From: Paraflavitalea soli
Lineage (GTDB): Bacteria; Bacteroidota; Bacteroidia; Chitinophagales; Chitinophagaceae
Direction of reading: 5' to 3'
DNA length: 64,000 nucleotides
NCBI RefSeq assembly: GCF_003555545.1
Contig: NZ_CP032157.1
Span: 6,824,546 to 6,888,545, forward strand
Shown here piece after piece: positions 33,906-43,600 of the stretch. Both the position numbers and the translations under genes were made by a program. The notes below the pieces were generated by a model. The model was not told where the DNA came from. It ran no database searches and worked only from the letters and a program-made list of their open reading frames with translations. Numbering within the stretch: the first letter of the stretch is position 1; each line of letters starts with the position of its first letter.

Positions 33906-34997
33906 ATGGCTTTCAAACGTTTCAAATCCTTATCAGTAGCGGTTTTCAGCCTGTTTTTAGTGCTTTTTTCCAGTTCGGCCATGGCCAACGAAGGAAAAGG
34001 TGCTGAGGGCAAGTTTGACCCAGGTAAGGAAATGCTGGATCACATTGCAGATGCACACGAATTTCATTTTTTTACTATAAAGCACGAAGGTGGGCATGAT
34101 TTCCATGCTACCCTGCCGCTACCGGTGATCTTATACTCTCCCCAAAGAGGCCTGAGTGTTTTCATGAGCTCTAAATTTCACCATGGCGAAGAGATCCACA
34201 ACGGCTATAAGCTGGTAGAACATGATATTATTCCCGTAAAAGAAGACGGTTCTGTGGATGAAAGCGTGAAAGTGTTTGATTTCTCCCTCACCAAGAACGT
34301 GGTACAGATGTTCCTGGCGCTGACCATATTATTCCTGATCCTTACGGGAATGGCGAAGAAATACAAAAAAGGCCAGGGGTTGACCTCTGCTCCCAAAGGC
34401 TTGCAGAATGCCATCGAGCCTGTAATATTGTTTGTACGGGATGATGTGGCCAGGCCCAACCTGGGTGTTAAAGCCGATAAATACCTGCCTTACCTGCTCA
34501 CCTTGTTTTTCTTTATTCTGGTCAATAACCTGTTTGGCTTACTGCCTGGCAGTGCCAACGTAACGGGTAATATTGCCTTTACCATGGTATTGGGTATCAT
34601 CGCCTTTGTGGTGATCCTTTTCAGCACCAATGCGCATTACTGGGGGCATATTTTCTGGTATCCTGGTGTACCTGTAGGTGTTAAATTCTTAATGCTGCCG
34701 GTGGAGTTGATGGGTGTGTTTACCAAGCCTTTTGCCCTGATCATCCGTTTGTTCGCGAATATGACAGCGGGACACATTATTATCCTGAGCTTTGTGAGCC
34801 TGATCTTCATTTTTGGAGAGATGACAAAAACAGCAGGTATTGCATTTACGCCAGTATCAATTGCTTTTGCGGTATTCATTTACCTGATCGAGGTACTGGT
34901 GGCGTTTATCCAGGCTTATATCTTTACGACCCTGACTGCCGTATTCATCAGCCAGGCCATTGGGGATCATCATTATGAAGAAGATCCTCATCACTAA
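33906..34997 (+). CDS. atpB: ATP synthase F0 subunit a
   Basis: Membrane subunit that forms the proton half-channels, 363 residues from the ATG at 33906. A signal-peptide-like N-terminus (MAFKRFKSLSVAVFSLFLVLFSSSAMA) and a long periplasmic extension precede the conserved core, a form usual in Bacteroidota. The essential Arg lies in KPFALIIRLFANMTAGHII, and the last helix is EVLVAFIQAYIFTTLTAVFI. First gene of the atpB-E-F-H-A operon. Confidence 0.95.
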   Translation: MAFKRFKSLSVAVFSLFLVLFSSSAMANEGKGAEGKFDPGKEMLDHIADAHEFHFFTIKHEGGHDFHATLPLPVILYSPQRGLSVFMSSKFHHGEEIHNGYKLVEHDIIPVKEDGSVDESVKVFDFSLTKNVVQMFLALTILFLILTGMAKKYKKGQGLTSAPKGLQNAIEPVILFVRDDVARPNLGVKADKYLPYLLTLFFFILVNNLFGLLPGSANVTGNIAFTMVLGIIAFVVILFSTNAHYWGHIFWYPGVPVGVKFLMLPVELMGVFTKPFALIIRLFANMTAGHIIILSFVSLIFIFGEMTKTAGIAFTPVSIAFAVFIYLIEVLVAFIQAYIFTTLTAVFISQAIGDHHYEEDPHH

Positions 34998-35007
34998 ACT
35001 GTAATAG

Positions 35008-35289
<282 letters not shown>

Positions 35290-35383
35290 TCATATCTCAC
35301 AAACTTAGTACTGCACCTGAAGCACAGGGCGGAGGGTGCAGTTACTTTCAAACACAGAATTAAAGCTTTATAATACTATTTCT

Positions 35384-35878
35384 ATGAGTTTGTTAACTCC
35401 CCATCTTGGTTTTTTTGTCTGGACATTGATCGCTTTCATTGTTGTATTCCTGTTATTGAAAAAGTTTGCCTGGAAGCCCATCCTGAAATCATTGAAGGAA
35501 AGGGAAACCGGCATTGCTGAGTCGCTGGCATCAGCCGAAAAAGTAAAGGCTGAAATGGCCCAGTTGAAGAATGAAAATGAAGCACTGTTGGCTAAAGCCC
35601 GTGAAGAAAGAGCACAATTGCTGAAAGAGGCCCGTGATACGAAGGATAGGATCATTAATGAGGCTAAGGAACAAGCTAAGGTAGAAGCCAATAAGATCAT
35701 TGTAGATGCACAAACGGCTATTCAGCACCAGAAAATGGCTGCTTTAACAGAGGTTAAGAACCAGGTGGGTCATCTGGTGATCGAGGTAGCAGAGAAAGTA
35801 TTGCGCCGTGAACTGTCAGGAAAAGCAGAGCAGGAGTCTTTTATTAAACAACTGACGAACGAAGTAAAATTGAATTAA
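35384..35878 (+). CDS. atpF: ATP synthase F0 subunit b
   Basis: Peripheral-stalk subunit, 164 residues from the ATG at 35384. One N-terminal membrane helix (LGFFVWTLIAFIVVFLLLKKFAW) is followed by a long charged coiled coil rich in Glu, Lys and Ala (about 35-130). The upstream GTG in frame adds an unlikely polar leader. A long 7-bp-period hairpin separates it from atpH. Confidence 0.93.
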   Translation: MSLLTPHLGFFVWTLIAFIVVFLLLKKFAWKPILKSLKERETGIAESLASAEKVKAEMAQLKNENEALLAKAREERAQLLKEARDTKDRIINEAKEQAKVEANKIIVDAQTAIQHQKMAALTEVKNQVGHLVIEVAEKVLRRELSGKAEQESFIKQLTNEVKLN

Positions 35879-35883
35879 TTAAT

Positions 35884-35956
35884 AGCCATGAGCTGTGAGC
35901 TGCGAGCTGCGAGCCTTCTGGCTTAGCTCGAAGCTCGAAGCTCGAGGCTCGAAGCT
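35884..35956. repeat. 7-bp-period long hairpin between atpF and atpH
   Basis: The left arm (35884-35914) is built of GAGCTGT/GAGCTGC heptads and the right arm (35926-35956) of GCTCGAA/GCTCGAG heptads. They pair over about 31 bp with an 11-nt loop. The same family occurs at 61978-62056. No T-run follows, so it is probably not a terminator. In the atp mRNA it could stabilise ends or set subunit levels. Confidence 0.7.
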
Positions 35957-35965
35957 TACATAATT

Positions 35966-36529
35966 ATGCTTAATCCCCGGTTAGCAGGCAGGTACGCGAA
36001 GAGTTTGATTGATTTGGCTGTTGAGCGCAATCAACTGGAAACCATCTATAATGACATGCTTTTTTTGCAGAATGTATGCAAGAGCAGCCGTGAATTTGTG
36101 ACCATTTTAAAAAGCCCGGTAATAACATCCGACAAAAAGGACAACATACTGCAAGCCATTGCTGGTGGTAAAGTGAATGAAGTAACCATGGCTTTTACCA
36201 GGCTGTTGGTGAAAAAAGGACGTGAAGCAGGATTACCGGAGATCATTGAGGCTTTTATTGAGCAATACAAAAAGCATAAAGGTATCCATACTGTAAAGCT
36301 GACTACGGCCGTGCCGGTTAGTGAAGAACTGAAACAGCAGATCATTGCGAAGATCCAGGAGCAAACAGCCTTGAAGAATATTGAACTGGAAACAGCGGTA
36401 AAGGATGAACTGATCGGCGGTTTTGTACTGGAGGTAGGTGGTACGCTGGTGGATGGCAGTATTGCTTATGATCTGAATAAGATCAGGAGCCAATTCCTGA
36501 ACAACGACTTTATTTATAAGATCAGATAG
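35966..36529 (+). CDS. atpH: ATP synthase F1 subunit delta
   Basis: Connects F1 to the peripheral stalk, 187 residues. N-terminal helical domain (NPRLAGRYAKSLIDLAVE) and the C-terminal signature region DELIGGFVLEVGGTLVDGSIAYDLNKIRSQF (OSCP/delta family) are both clear. Third-from-last position in the operon, 96 bp before atpA. That gap holds a further weak inverted repeat. Confidence 0.93.
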   Translation: MLNPRLAGRYAKSLIDLAVERNQLETIYNDMLFLQNVCKSSREFVTILKSPVITSDKKDNILQAIAGGKVNEVTMAFTRLLVKKGREAGLPEIIEAFIEQYKKHKGIHTVKLTTAVPVSEELKQQIIAKIQEQTALKNIELETAVKDELIGGFVLEVGGTLVDGSIAYDLNKIRSQFLNNDFIYKIR

Positions 36530-36625
36530 TGAGTTGTGAGTAATGGGTTGTGAGTTTTAAGCTTCGCAACTATTGCTTACCCCTTACAGTATTAAAAACA
36601 AACAACAAACTATAAACAGTTAGAT

Positions 36626-38203
36626 ATGGTAGACATTAAGCCTGATGAAATATCAGCGATATTACGCCAACAGCTGAGCAACTTCAATGCGGAGGCCGAT
36701 CTCGAAGAGGTAGGTACCGTACTGCAGGTGGGCGATGGTATTGCCCGTGTTTACGGGTTGAACAATGTAAGCTCCGGAGAATTGGTGGAGTTTGAGAATG
36801 GTGTACAAGCAATTGCCCTGAACCTGGAAGAAGACAATGTGGGTGTGGTATTGATGGGAGAAAGCGGTAATATCAAGGAAGGCGCTAAAGTTCGCCGTAC
36901 GGGTAAGATCGCCTCTATCAATGTAGGTGAAGGTATGCTGGGTCGCGTGGTTAATACATTGGGCACACCTATCGATGGTAAAGGTCCGTTGGCCGGCGAA
37001 AAATATGAGATGCCCCTGGAGCGTAAAGCGCCTGGTGTTATCTTCCGTGAGCCGGTAAAGGAGCCTCTCCAAACAGGTTTGAAAGCGATTGATGCGATGA
37101 TCCCTGTAGGCCGCGGACAACGTGAGCTGATCATTGGTGACCGCCAGACTGGTAAAACAGCTATCGCGATCGATACCATTATCAATCAGAAAGAGTTTTT
37201 TGAAGCCGGTAAGCCGGTATATTGTATATATGTGGCCATTGGACAAAAAGCGTCTACTATCGCTGGTGTGATGAAAACACTGGAAGATAATGGCGCGATG
37301 GCTTACACTACGATCGTAGCAGCTTCTGCTTCTGATCCCGCTCCTTTGCAATTCTATGCTCCGTTTGCCGGTGCTGCAATTGGTGAGTTCTTCCGTGATA
37401 CCGGTCGTCCTGCACTGATCATTTATGATGATCTGTCCAAGCAGGCGGTAGCCTATCGTGAAGTGTCTCTGCTGTTGCGTCGTCCTCCAGGCCGCGAAGC
37501 ATATCCTGGTGACGTATTCTACCTGCACAGCCGTTTATTGGAGCGTGCTGCCAAGGTGATCAATGATGATGGTGTGGCCAAGAACATGAATGACCTGCCT
37601 GATTCTATCAAGCACCTGGTAAAAGGTGGTGGTTCTCTGACGGCATTGCCCATCATTGAAACACAAGCGGGTGACGTATCTGCTTATATCCCTACCAACG
37701 TGATCTCGATCACCGACGGTCAGATCTTCCTGGAAGGTAACCTGTTTAACAGTGGTATCCGTCCTGCGATCAACGTGGGTATCTCCGTTAGCCGCGTAGG
37801 TGGTAACGCGCAGATCAAATCCATGAAGAAAGTAGCTGGTACGCTGAAACTTGACCAGGCGCTGTACCGTGAGATGGAAGCCTTCTCCAAATTTGGTGGT
37901 GACCTGGATGCTGCTACCAAGCTGGTATTGGATAAAGGCGCCCGTAACGTGGAGATCCTGAAACAACCTCAATACACTCCATTCAGTGTAGAAAAGCAAG
38001 TTGCTATCATCTACCTGGGTACACAAGGATTGCTGCGTGAAGTAGCCGTTAAACGTGTAAAAGAATTTGAAGAACACTTCCTGATGGAAATGGACAACAA
38101 ATTACCAGATGTATTGGTGCAGTTCAAGAAAGGTAATCTGCCAGAAGACGGTATTAAGAAGATGGTTGCATTAGCCAAATCTTTAATGCCTCAGTACAAA
38201 TAA
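36626..38203 (+). CDS. atpA: ATP synthase F1 subunit alpha
   Basis: Non-catalytic nucleotide-binding subunit, 525 residues. N-terminal barrel ([27 protein letters not shown]), Walker [12 protein letters not shown], the alpha-type [18 protein letters not shown] block, [18 protein letters not shown] and the Arg-finger region [20 protein letters not shown] are present. A strong terminator follows 26 bp after the stop, so atpG is not cotranscribed here. Confidence 0.97.
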   Translation: MVDIKPDEISAILRQQLSNFNAEADLEEVGTVLQVGDGIARVYGLNNVSSGELVEFENGVQAIALNLEEDNVGVVLMGESGNIKEGAKVRRTGKIASINVGEGMLGRVVNTLGTPIDGKGPLAGEKYEMPLERKAPGVIFREPVKEPLQTGLKAIDAMIPVGRGQRELIIGDRQTGKTAIAIDTIINQKEFFEAGKPVYCIYVAIGQKASTIAGVMKTLEDNGAMAYTTIVAASASDPAPLQFYAPFAGAAIGEFFRDTGRPALIIYDDLSKQAVAYREVSLLLRRPPGREAYPGDVFYLHSRLLERAAKVINDDGVAKNMNDLPDSIKHLVKGGGSLTALPIIETQAGDVSAYIPTNVISITDGQIFLEGNLFNSGIRPAINVGISVSRVGGNAQIKSMKKVAGTLKLDQALYREMEAFSKFGGDLDAATKLVLDKGARNVEILKQPQYTPFSVEKQVAIIYLGTQGLLREVAVKRVKEFEEHFLMEMDNKLPDVLVQFKKGNLPEDGIKKMVALAKSLMPQYK

Positions 38204-38578
38204 TCAGTTAGCTAATTATTAGCATAGAAAAGTCCCTTCGTATTTTAACGAAGGGGCTTTTTTTTATTGTTGTAAATCAATGCCTAACCGAAAAGTGATG
38301 GACATAAGTCAAAAAAAGTTGGTTCTGCCTATTGCATAAACCAAATTTTGTTTCAATCTTTGACCCACGATCAACGATAACGATCACGACAACGATCAAG
38401 TTCTCTCCTCCAATTCCGATACAAACCGTACCCAATCTCCCAGACAAACCGCATCTAGTTTCTTCCATCCAATTCCATTTTCATTTCTGAGTTTTATTCC
38501 AATTCTACGAAAACAACCGGTTCGTTTCCAACTCCTGTGGACTAATACATAGTTATTCCGTCCCCTAAAATATAAGTT
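38204..38578. other. Gap between atpA terminator and T9SS cargo gene
   Basis: 375 bp. After the terminator, the strand is CA/TC-rich and unstructured. CGATCAACGATAACGATC and a partial copy lie at 38368-38400 (short AACGATCA repeats). AATCTTTG at 38356-38363 is one mismatch from a -7 box and could give a 215-nt leader for the next gene. No gene is seen. Confidence 0.5.
38229..38265 (+). terminator. Intrinsic terminator of the atp operon
   Basis: AGTCCCTTCG at 38231-38240 pairs with CGAAGGGGCT at 38249-38258, with a TATTTTAA loop and about eight T after. It closes the operon directly after atpA. Confidence 0.88.
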
Positions 38579-39235
38579 ATGAAAACGTACCAGTACCCAA
38601 CTGCCAATGCTTTACCCATTATTATTCAACATATTTTCAAGTGGATTTTATTGCCACTGTTATTGTTAACCTGGTCATTGGGCAGCTTCTCCCAAAAGAC
38701 GAACGCCAATAAAAAGATAGTATTAAACTGGAGTACACCAGTTGCCGCTAACTACAGTCACTTTGTGATTGAGCGTAGCCTGAACAATACAGATTTTTCA
38801 GAAGTCGGTTTGTTGTTTACCGGTGAAGATGAGCAGACAGGTGTGAGTCAGAGCTATAGTTTTTCGGATGATGTAAGGAATGTGCGGAAGGGTTTTATCT
38901 ACTACCGCATTAACATGGTAGATATGAATGGAAAGATTCAGAAGTCGGCTACGCATACGGTATATACTTCTGAGCAACAACCAACACCGGTTATTAAAGT
39001 ATCTCCTAACCCGGTATCGACTGACCTGCGTGTTACACTGCCACTGGCCTGGAAAGACAAATTTGTATCTATTGAATTGATGAATACCAGCGGCCAGGTA
39101 GTGAAGTATTCGCTGAACCAGCAATCACAGCTTACAGAAACTATCTCTGTGCGGGACTTAACTGAAGGCGCCTATGTGCTGCGGGTATCGAATGGCAAAG
39201 AGACGATCATACAACGGATCATTAAGTCGAAATAA
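38579..39235 (+). CDS. Secreted protein with T9SS type A sorting domain
   Basis: A 218-residue exported protein. The N-terminal hydrophobic segment (WILLPLLLLTWSLGSFSQ) follows an unusually long polar start. A fibronectin-like segment (LNWSTPVAANYSHFVIERSLNNTDFSEVG) occupies about 48-130, and the last 80 residues form a type IX secretion C-terminal domain (ISPNPVS-like VSPNPVSTDLRVTL, then GAYVLRVSNGKETIIQRIIKSK). It is little more than a sorting domain with one small module. Possible adhesin or cargo remnant. Confidence 0.8.
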   Translation: MKTYQYPTANALPIIIQHIFKWILLPLLLLTWSLGSFSQKTNANKKIVLNWSTPVAANYSHFVIERSLNNTDFSEVGLLFTGEDEQTGVSQSYSFSDDVRNVRKGFIYYRINMVDMNGKIQKSATHTVYTSEQQPTPVIKVSPNPVSTDLRVTLPLAWKDKFVSIELMNTSGQVVKYSLNQQSQLTETISVRDLTEGAYVLRVSNGKETIIQRIIKSK

Positions 39236-39252
39236 ACATATTCCATAAAGAG

Positions 39253-39308
39253 TTTAAAGGGTACGATCAACAAACGCCGTCCCGATTCCTCGGGATGGCT
39301 CTTTTAAA
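39253..39308 (+). repeat. Leader-hairpin element, copy 1 of 3
   Basis: Begins TTTAAAGGGTACGATC and continues to 39275 as an unpaired leader. Then a stem pairs GCCGTCCCGA with TCGGGATGGC over a four-base loop, followed by TCTTTT. It works as the terminator of the T9SS cargo gene ending at 39235. The leader is identical in copies at 39437 and 39557. Confidence 0.7.
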
Positions 39309-39436
39309 CCTTTAACAACAATTTTTAGTGCGGGCCCAAGGGTTTTAGTGAGTTGACTTGTCTTAGTGAATAGGGCCGCTGTGAAGAATGAATATGTGTT
39401 ACCACTCTGATTTGAAGTTATTTACATAAGAGTTTA

Positions 39437-39494
39437 TTTTAAAGGGTACGATCAACAAACGCCGTCCCGATTCTTCGGGATGGCTCTTTTAAAA
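39437..39494 (+). repeat. Leader-hairpin element, copy 2 of 3
   Basis: Same leader and hairpin as the copy at 39253, with one loop change (CCT to CTT). It has no upstream gene of its own: the 128 bp between copies 1 and 2 hold no ORF, so a short independent transcript is possible. Confidence 0.7.
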
Positions 39495-39556
39495 CTGCCA
39501 CAGCGATCAAGGGCAGTAATGAAACCCAAACCAACCGCTTATTAAAATATTAACGT

Positions 39557-39613
39557 TTTTTAAAGGGTACGATCAACAAACGGCCAGGCTTTTCTAAGCC
39601 AGGCCTTATTTTT
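39557..39613 (+). repeat. Leader-hairpin element, copy 3 of 3 (different hairpin)
   Basis: The leader TTTAAAGGGTACGATC and the next eight bases are conserved, but the hairpin is replaced by GGCCAGGCTT/AAGCCAGGCC with a TTCT loop and a T-rich tail. The tail overlaps the TATTTTTG -7 box of the TPR gene. A conserved leader with a swapped hairpin suggests that the leader is the functional part. Confidence 0.65.
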
Positions 39614-39614
39614 G
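39607..39614 (+). promoter_or_regulatory. -7 box of the TPR protein gene
   Basis: TATTTTTG ends 7 bp before the ATG at 39622, so the transcript would have almost no leader. The box shares bases with the T-rich tail of the upstream hairpin. Confidence 0.5.
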
Positions 39615-39621
39615 CAGCACT

Positions 39622-40569
39622 ATGCAGCTGATCAACAGACTTTTCTTCGTCCTATTGTTATTGTCTCCGGCTTTTTCATTTGCCTGTGCTAATGAATATC
39701 TCCTTACCGAACTGCCCATGAGCGGTAATAAAATCAATCTGGCTGAACTGCTAAATGGGAACAAAGGGTCTTATGGTTATTGGCACCACGGTTTCTTTGA
39801 TCCTTCATTGGAAATGCGCAAAGATTCTTTGAAGAAGGTTGGATTGGATAAGCTGGATTATAAAGGGCTATCCGATTATGCGGTGCTTGAGTTAAAGATC
39901 GGTGACAGGAAAAAGGCGCTTGAGCTAATGGAACAATTGTACGCGAAGTATCCCCAGGAATATAATATTGTAGCCAACCTTGGCACTGCTTATGAAGTAA
40001 CCGGGAATAATGAGAAGGCGCTTGAACTGCTAAAGAAAGCGGTAGCTATTAATCCACGCTCGCATCATGGATCTGAATGGATTCATATAGGTATACTTGA
40101 ACAGAAACTTGCCGGTAAGGAATATGATCAGGTCATTAACCTGGGCATAAAGGATTTCCCGCAATGGCTGAATGATAAGAGCTATGTATTTACGCGGCCT
40201 GCTGATTCATTGAAAATACAGATCGCTTACCAGTTGCACGAGCGGATTGGGTTTATTGATGCGCCTGATAGTGTGATCGGGCAACTGGTGTTAGACTTTG
40301 CTGATATGGTAGCGAAAACGGAAACAAAGGATACAGCTGTTGCTTTTTATGACTATGCCTTGAAATATAGCCCTTCTCTTCAACCGGCCATTGCAGCACG
40401 CAAAGCATTCCTGCAGGAAGAAAAGAAAACGGTACAGAATACTTTCCGTTGGGCCAGTGTAGTATGGGCCATTCCTTTGCTGTCCTTTTTCCTGATCCTG
40501 TTTGCGTGGTTGAAGACGATCAGGAGGCAGAGAAAACAGCGTATACAGAATACAGGAAACAGAATATAG
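39622..40569 (+). CDS. Exported TPR-repeat protein with C-terminal membrane anchor
   Basis: A 315-residue protein: signal peptide (MQLINRLFFVLLLLSPAFSFACA), TPR-like helices (about 85-170, e.g. AVLELKIGDRKKALELMEQLYAKYPQEYNIVANLGTAYEVTGNNEKALELLKKAVAINP), and a C-terminal membrane helix (WASVVWAIPLLSFFLILFAWL) with a basic tail. Likely a periplasmic protein-interaction scaffold fixed to the inner membrane. No enzymatic domain seen. Confidence 0.8.
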   Translation: MQLINRLFFVLLLLSPAFSFACANEYLLTELPMSGNKINLAELLNGNKGSYGYWHHGFFDPSLEMRKDSLKKVGLDKLDYKGLSDYAVLELKIGDRKKALELMEQLYAKYPQEYNIVANLGTAYEVTGNNEKALELLKKAVAINPRSHHGSEWIHIGILEQKLAGKEYDQVINLGIKDFPQWLNDKSYVFTRPADSLKIQIAYQLHERIGFIDAPDSVIGQLVLDFADMVAKTETKDTAVAFYDYALKYSPSLQPAIAARKAFLQEEKKTVQNTFRWASVVWAIPLLSFFLILFAWLKTIRRQRKQRIQNTGNRI

Positions 40570-40584
40570 AAGAGGGGGAGCTCG

Positions 40585-40602
40585 TCCCGATAGTTATCGG
40601 GA
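40585..40602. repeat. 18-bp intergenic palindrome
   Basis: TCCCGATAGTTATCGGGA, a near-perfect palindrome between the convergent TPR and mfd genes. Similar CCCGATA-TATCGGG palindromes are common between genes in Bacteroidota and probably act as terminators or mRNA-end stabilisers. Confidence 0.6.
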
Positions 40603-40639
40603 GGTAAGCCCGAAAGCGTGAAAGTTGCTGAGTGGATTA

Positions 40640-43600
40640 TTATTGGTTAACCGGTTTTTCGGTTTCAGACTTCACGAAGTTGCGCATCCTGCTCAGGAAT
40701 TGCGTTAAGGTTTGCATATCCTTTATTTTATCGGCAATCAGGAGGAATAGCTTGCCGGTTTGCTTCAGCTTCGCATTGTTGGTATACTTCTGTATATAGG
40801 TAAGTATCTCGCGGAAGGTATCGGATTCAAAGTAGGGTGAATCTGCTTTGTTGATGAAGAAGCATTTGAGGGTTTCATCGCGCAGCAGCATCTTTTCAAA
40901 GCCCAGTTCTACGGCCAGTTTACGACTACGCACGGTATCAAACAGGTCCTCTACCTGCTTGGGAATAGGACCGAAACGGTCCTGCAGTTCCTGTGCAAAC
41001 TCCTGCAGGGCTGCCTCATCTTCGCAATTGTCGAGGCGGGTGTATAAGGACAGTCTTTCTGTAATGCTTTCTACATAAGTATCGGGGATCAGGATCTCGA
41101 GGTCGGTATCGATGGTACAATCCTGCACATAATCTTCCTGCTTGGATATCTCTTCTTTGAAGAGGGCCCTGAACTCTGTACGCTTCAATTCTTTGATGGC
41201 TTCATCCAGGATCTTCTGATACATCTCAAAGCCAATCTCGGCCATGAACCCGCTTTGCTCACCGCCCAGCATGTTTCCTGCGCCCCGGATATCCAGGTCG
41301 CGCATGGCTATCTGGAAACCGCTGCCCAGTTCACTGTGTTGCTCCAGGGTTTGTAAGCGTTTCCTCGAATCATCGGGCAGGGTACTGACGGGCGGGGCCA
41401 TCAGGTAACAGAAGGCTTTTTTATTGCTTCTGCCCACACGGCCACGCAACTGGTGAAGATCACTCAGGCCAAACTGGTGGGCATTGTTGATGATGATGGT
41501 ATTAACGTTGGCAATGTCCACACCACTCTCCACGATATTGGTACACACAAGCACATCATATTTCTTATCAATGAAATCCAGGATGCGCTCTTCGAGGTCG
41601 TGGCCTTCCATTTGTCCATGGGCGGTACCAATGCTGAGATCTGGACATAATCCCTGGATGAGACCGGCCATTTCGCTGAGGCCGAGCACCCGGTTATGGA
41701 TAAAGAATACCTGGCCGCCACGTTCGGTCTCAAAGTAGATGGCATCGCGGATAGCATCTTCGTTGAATACCATCACTTCTGTTTGGATGGGCTGGCGGTT
41801 GGGTGGCGGAGTATTGATAATGCTCAGGTCTCTTGCGCCCATTAAGCTGAACTGCAAGGTGCGCGGAATAGGTGTGGCAGTGAGGGTAAGGCAGTCTACA
41901 TTGGTGCGCAGGGTCTTGATCTTTTCCTTGTGGGCCACGCCAAACTTCTGCTCTTCATCAATAACCAGCAAGCCAAGGTCCTTGAACTTGACTTCCTTGC
42001 CCAGGATGCCATGTGTACCAATGATGATGTCGACCTTACCTTCTTCCAGGCGTTTGAGTGTTTCCTTCTTCTCTTTGGACGATTTGAACCGGTTGATGTA
42101 GTCAACGGTTACAGGGAAATCCTTTAAGCGCTCTTTGAATGTTTTGTAATGCTGGAAAGCCAGAATGGTAGTAGGTACCAATACAGCAGCCTGCTTACCA
42201 TCGCAGCAAGTCTTAAAGGCTGCCCGCACGGCGATCTCTGTTTTGCCAAAGCCTACATCTCCACATACCAGCCTGTCCATGGGAGAGGGCTGTTCCATAT
42301 CCTTCTTCACATCGGCTGAAGCCTTGCTTTGATCGGGTGTATCCTCGTAAATGAAGGAGGCTTCCAGCTCGGTTTGCATGTAATTGTCGGGGGTATGCTG
42401 AAAGCCCTGCTGCGCTTTGCGCTGCGCGTATAACTTGATGAGGTCGAAGGCGATCTCCTTGACCTTTACCTTGGTCTTTTCCTTTAGTTTATTCCAGGCA
42501 TCGCTGCCCAGTTTGTTTACCTTGGGTATGGTGCCTTCCTTGCCGGTGTACTTGGATATTTTGTGCAGTGAATTGATGTTCACATACAGGATATCGCTGT
42601 CCTTATAGAGAATGCGCACGGCTTCCTGGAGCTTGCCATTCACATCTATTTTCTGTAACCCGCTGTAGGTACCCACACCATGGTCTATGTGGGTAACATA
42701 GTCTCCTGGTTGTAATTCCCGGAGGGTACGTAAGGTGAGGGCTTTATTTTTATTGTAGGCCTGCTTTACCTTGTACTTGTGGTACCGCTGAAATATCTGG
42801 TGATCGGTATAGCAAACTACTTTAAGGTCTTCTTCTATAAAACCCTGGTGAATGGAGGTTGGGACGGGGGTGAACTGGATCTCGGCCTTCAGGTCTTCGA
42901 AAATACTGTTGAGCCTTTCCAGTTGCCGTGGGTTCTCTGCAAAAAGATAAAGACCAAAACCTTTGGCGGCCCATTGTTTGAGGTCCCTGATCAGCATATC
43001 AAACTGGCGGTTGAAGGCCGGCTGATCTTTGGTATTGAAAAGTATGGTGAAAGCCTCGTCCCCGTTAAAGAAGGGGAAGGTAGACTCGTGACCAAACTCT
43101 ATGAGGTGACGCTTTTGTAATTGTAATTCCAGCATATCGGCTGGCACAAAGTCGTCGGTCTTAATATTGACTTTTACTAACCTTGTTTCTTCTTCGTCAT
43201 CCTGAAACTTATTCCTGGCGTCCCTGCCCTTGGCGGTGGCTGCTGCGCTTGCAGCGGCTGCGGCTGCTGCGGCATCCTGCTGGAGGTTGAGGAAGAGGCC
43301 AAGGTCTTCTTCCTGGGTAATGAGCTTTTCTTTGGTGAGTGCCCAATCCTGCATCCATACGATGGTATTATCGGGCAGGAAGTCGAACAGGGATGTTTTC
43401 TCATCGCTGTCGAATTGGGTCTCCACGTTGGGAATAATGGTTACGGAAAGTAGCTTCCGCTCGCTTAACTGTGTTTCCGGATCAAAGATGCGGATAGAGT
43501 CTACATCATTACCGAAGAGCTCTACGCGGTAGGGCTTTTCATTGCCAAAAGAATAGATATCGAGGATGCCGCCCCGCAGTGCAAACTGACCGGGTTCGTA

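Noticed and set aside
36662-38077. Long minus-strand frames (288 and 180 codons) opposite atpA
   Set aside because: Mirror frames of a highly conserved gene; no start signals and no recognisable protein.
39253-39613. Three similar repeats considered as CRISPR or insertion-sequence remnants
   Set aside because: Spacing of 184 and 120 bp is irregular, there are no target duplications or transposase pieces, and each ends in a terminator hairpin.
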